Origin: Deltaproteobacteria bacterium
Lineage (GTDB): Bacteria > Desulfobacterota > GWC2-55-46
Direction of reading: 5' to 3'
NCBI GenBank assembly: GCA_016212705.1
Contig: JACREU010000108.1
Span: 1-52,768 of the forward strand
Length of the DNA stretch: 52,768 bases
Of this stretch, positions 49,735-52,768 are shown one piece after another (the stretch's first letter is position 1; each line of letters starts with the position of its first letter). Below the pieces are notes generated by a model. It had not been told where the DNA came from. It worked only from the letters and a program-made list of their open reading frames with translations, and did no database searches. The translations under genes and the position numbers were made by a program.

Positions 49735-50343
49735 ATGCCCTCTGGCGACATACTCACATACATACTGCTTATATCAGCCGCGTACCTCCTGGGGAGCGTG
49801 CCGACCGGCATCGTCATCGTAAGGCTCTTCGGCGGCGTGGACCCGAGACACTCCGGGTCAAGGAACATCGGCGCGACTAACGTGTCCAGGACCTCAGGGA
49901 AGCTCCCCGGCATACTCACGCTCGCAGGGGACCTCTTCAAAGGCGCGTTCCCGGTATTCATAGCCTTCAGGCTCGGCCCTGCCCCGCTTGTGAGCCTTAC
50001 CGGGCTCGCCGCCTTTCTCGGCCACCTTTTTCCCGTGTACCTGGGGTTTAAGGGGGGCAAGGGGGTGGCCACAGCCTGCGGGGTAATGCTCATCATCTCG
50101 CCGATAGCGACATTACTCAGCGCCGGGGTGTTTGTTGTCACGGTCGCGATAAAAAGATATGTTTCACTCGGATCGATACTCGCCGCGGCGTCTCTGCCTG
50201 TCTTCCTGTCTTTTCTTACGAGGGGCAAACCCTTCGTGTTGCTCGGCGCCGCAATCAGCGCCCTTGTCATCATCAAGCACCGCGAGAACATAAAACGCCT
50301 TGCCGAGGGGCGGGAGAACAAGATAGGCGGCAAGAAGGAATGA
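49735..50343 (+). CDS. plsY: Acyl-phosphate glycerol-3-phosphate acyltransferase
   Basis: YLLGSVPTGIVI; GSRNIGATNVSRTSGK; FLGHLFPVYLGFKGGKGVATACG. Confidence 0.95.
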   Translation: MPSGDILTYILLISAAYLLGSVPTGIVIVRLFGGVDPRHSGSRNIGATNVSRTSGKLPGILTLAGDLFKGAFPVFIAFRLGPAPLVSLTGLAAFLGHLFPVYLGFKGGKGVATACGVMLIISPIATLLSAGVFVVTVAIKRYVSLGSILAAASLPVFLSFLTRGKPFVLLGAAISALVIIKHRENIKRLAEGRENKIGGKKE

Positions 50344-50460
50344 AGGCCCTGAATAAATATTCCGCAGATGAGCATTTTATGGGCATGGCAGGGTGGGGTT
50401 GCTCAAAATTTAATCGTCCGGAGGGCGGCGGCCTCTGAAAACAGGGTGTTTTTACGCTAA

Positions 50461-50967
<507 letters not shown>

Positions 50968-51074
50968 GGCCTTTGCCAGGTTGCGGGCGCAAGACCGCCC
51001 TTCGATATCGTCTCAAGCCGTTTTTCGGACAGGGCTATCCAGTTTTCCCGAATATAAAAGGAGGGCAGTAAAAA

Positions 51075-52487
51075 ATGACGCCGAAAGAAGTATTGAAGTT
51101 TACTAAAGAGAAGAACGCCAAGATGGTCGATTTCAAGTTCCTCGACTTCATCGGCATCTGGCAGCACTTTTCAGTGCCGGTGAGCGAACTCTCAGAGGAC
51201 CTTTTCGAGGAGGGGCTCGGTTTCGACGGCTCGTCCATACGCGGCTGGCAGCCGATCCACGCAAGCGACATGCTCGTCATCCCTGACCCGACGACCGCTG
51301 TAATGGACCCGTTCTCCGAGACCCCGACGATGTCGCTTATATGCAACATCGTAGACCCGATAACCAAAGAGGCGTACTCGAGGGACCCCCGCAACATCGC
51401 CCAGAAGGCCGAGGCGTACCTTAAGTCCACCGGCATAGGCGACGTAGCCTACTTCGGCCCCGAGCCCGAGTTCTTCATATTCGACGACATCAGGTACTCG
51501 CAGGGCGCCAACCACGGGTTCTACTACATAGACTCAAGCGAGGGTATCTGGAACACCGGCAGGGAAGAGTGCCCGAACCTCGGCTACAAGCCGAGGCACA
51601 AGGAGGGGTACTTCCCTGTCCCCCCGACCGACAGCCAGGAGGACATAAGGTCGGAGATGTGCCTCGTGATGGAGCAGGTGGGCATACAGATAGAGAGACA
51701 GCACCACGAGGTCGCAACCGCCGGACAGGCCGAGATAGACATGCGGTTTGACAGCCTGGTGCGCATGGGCGACAAGCTCATGTGGTTCAAGTACATAGTG
51801 AAGAACGTCGCAAAGAGGTGGAGAAAGACCGCCACCTTCATGCCCAAGCCCATATTCGGCGACAACGGCAGCGGGATGCACGTACACCAGTCCATCTGGA
51901 AGGGCGGAAAGCCCCTCTTCGCCGGCAACAAGTACGGCGGCATGAGCGAGATGGCGCTTTACTACATCGGCGGCATATTGAAGCACGCCAGGGCCCTTAA
52001 CGCGTTCTGCAACCCGGGGACGAACTCCTACAGGAGGCTCGTGCCGGGGTTCGAGGCGCCCATCAACCTCGCGTACTCGTCCCGCAACCGCTCGGCTTCC
52101 ATAAGGATACCGATGTACTCGCCGTCCCCCAAGTCCAAGAGGATCGAGGTCAGGTTCCCGGACCCGTCGGCCAACGGCTACCTCGCCTTCTCGGCGATGC
52201 TCATGGCCGGCCTCGACGGCATACAGAACAAGATAGACCCGGGCGACCCGCTCGACAAGGACATCTACGGCCTTAGCCCGGAGGAGCTCTCCAAGGTGCC
52301 TTCCGCCGCCGGCTCGCTCGAAGAGGCGCTCGACGCGCTCAAGAACGACCACGAGTTCCTGCTTAAGGGGGACGTCTTCACAAAGGACGTCATCGAGACC
52401 TGGATGGAGTACAAGAAGGAGAAGGAAGCGGACCCGGTAAGGATCCGCCCTGTGCCGCACGAGTTCAACCTGTACTTCGACTGCTAA
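51075..52487 (+). CDS. glnA: Glutamine synthetase type I
   Basis: [42 protein letters not shown]; Tyr in [11 protein letters not shown]. Confidence 0.97.
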   Translation: MTPKEVLKFTKEKNAKMVDFKFLDFIGIWQHFSVPVSELSEDLFEEGLGFDGSSIRGWQPIHASDMLVIPDPTTAVMDPFSETPTMSLICNIVDPITKEAYSRDPRNIAQKAEAYLKSTGIGDVAYFGPEPEFFIFDDIRYSQGANHGFYYIDSSEGIWNTGREECPNLGYKPRHKEGYFPVPPTDSQEDIRSEMCLVMEQVGIQIERQHHEVATAGQAEIDMRFDSLVRMGDKLMWFKYIVKNVAKRWRKTATFMPKPIFGDNGSGMHVHQSIWKGGKPLFAGNKYGGMSEMALYYIGGILKHARALNAFCNPGTNSYRRLVPGFEAPINLAYSSRNRSASIRIPMYSPSPKSKRIEVRFPDPSANGYLAFSAMLMAGLDGIQNKIDPGDPLDKDIYGLSPEELSKVPSAAGSLEEALDALKNDHEFLLKGDVFTKDVIETWMEYKKEKEADPVRIRPVPHEFNLYFDC

Positions 52488-52510
52488 AGGCAGTTTGGCT
52501 TGAAAACGCA

Positions 52511-52547
52511 AAGGCCCCGCCGCGGAAGCGACGGGGCCTTTTTTATT
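52511..52547 (+). terminator. Intrinsic terminator after glnA
   Basis: AAGGCCCCG-c-CGC-ggaa-GCG-a-CGGGGCCTT then T-run. Confidence 0.9.
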
Positions 52548-52586
52548 GTTTTGAAAATGGGCTGATCGTTATTTTGGTCTTGTTGT

Positions 52587-52619
52587 CAGTGCGAGGAGCT
52601 TGAGCGACGAAGCAATCTC
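52587..52619. repeat. gcgaggagc..gagcgacgaagcaatctc dispersed-repeat-like sequence
   Basis: Resembles the tgcgaggagcgaagcgacgaagcaatct intergenic repeat seen in many environmental bacterial genomes (recalled, not searched). Confidence 0.45.
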
Positions 52620-52650
52620 AAGGCGCTGGTCCTTGGAAAGTGGAATCTGC

Positions 52651-52722
52651 TGCCCAAGGGCCTTTTTGCGCGCTCTGCGCGCTTTAGGCGATGGCTCCGA
52701 GCGCTTTCTTCCTCCCCGTCCC
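52651..52722 (+). repeat. Dispersed ~70-bp repeat, copy C
   Basis: tgcccaagggcctttttgcgcgctctgcgcgctttaggcgatggctccgagcgctttcttcctccccgtccc aligns with copies A and B. Confidence 0.75.
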
Positions 52723-52768
52723 ACGGCTCTCAGGTCCCAGCTGTTTGCGCGCCGAGCGCAAGCGTCTA

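Noticed and set aside
50386-50406. TGGCAGGGTGGGGTTGCT as a sigma-54 promoter for glnB
   Set aside because: GG to GC spacing is 12, not 10; the site at 50467-50482 fits better.
51534-52511. 325-aa minus ORF opposite glnA
   Set aside because: Antisense shadow of an unambiguous glutamine synthetase.

Overview
The window is about 52.8 kb of ordinary-looking bacterial chromosome. It has roughly 58% GC by eye, dense genes on both strands, and a marked preference for AGG (Arg) and ATA (Ile) codons. I found no rRNA, tRNA, CRISPR array, complete transposon or phage module. The gene content suggests a motile, c-di-GMP-using Gram-negative (Desulfobacterota/Geobacter-like flavour, inferred only). It includes a beta-class adenine DNA methyltransferase at the left edge, a K+ channel-like protein with an altered selectivity filter, a cheY-cheC-diguanylate cyclase operon, and a PBP5-type carboxypeptidase. 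It also includes an MCP, several hybrid sensor kinases with a REC-HD-GYP protein, RadC, a LuxR solo, a triheme cytochrome, a GspE/PilB ATPase, RNase J, PlsC, a MscS-cNMP fusion, cytochrome b561, AKR, pirin, Tpx, rhomboid, NAPRTase, a GT2/methyltransferase/TMTC-like cluster, PlsY, and GlnB-GlnA. The signals most worth a second look are: (1) a perfect 28-bp palindrome containing a lux-box-like core, spaced as in class-II LuxR promoters, between an orphan LuxR gene and radC; (2) a possible polyprenyl-P-sugar/GT-C (TMTC-like) glycosylation cluster at 45.3-49.5 kb with a paralogue at 7.4-8.7 kb; (3) structured non-coding elements (leader at 31013-31117, cruciform directly after rnj, switch-like hairpins at 5493-5542, GEMM-like fragment at 40190-40236); (4) a three-copy dispersed repeat; (5) small ORFs missed by the supplied track. 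All family names come from reading motifs; no searches were run.
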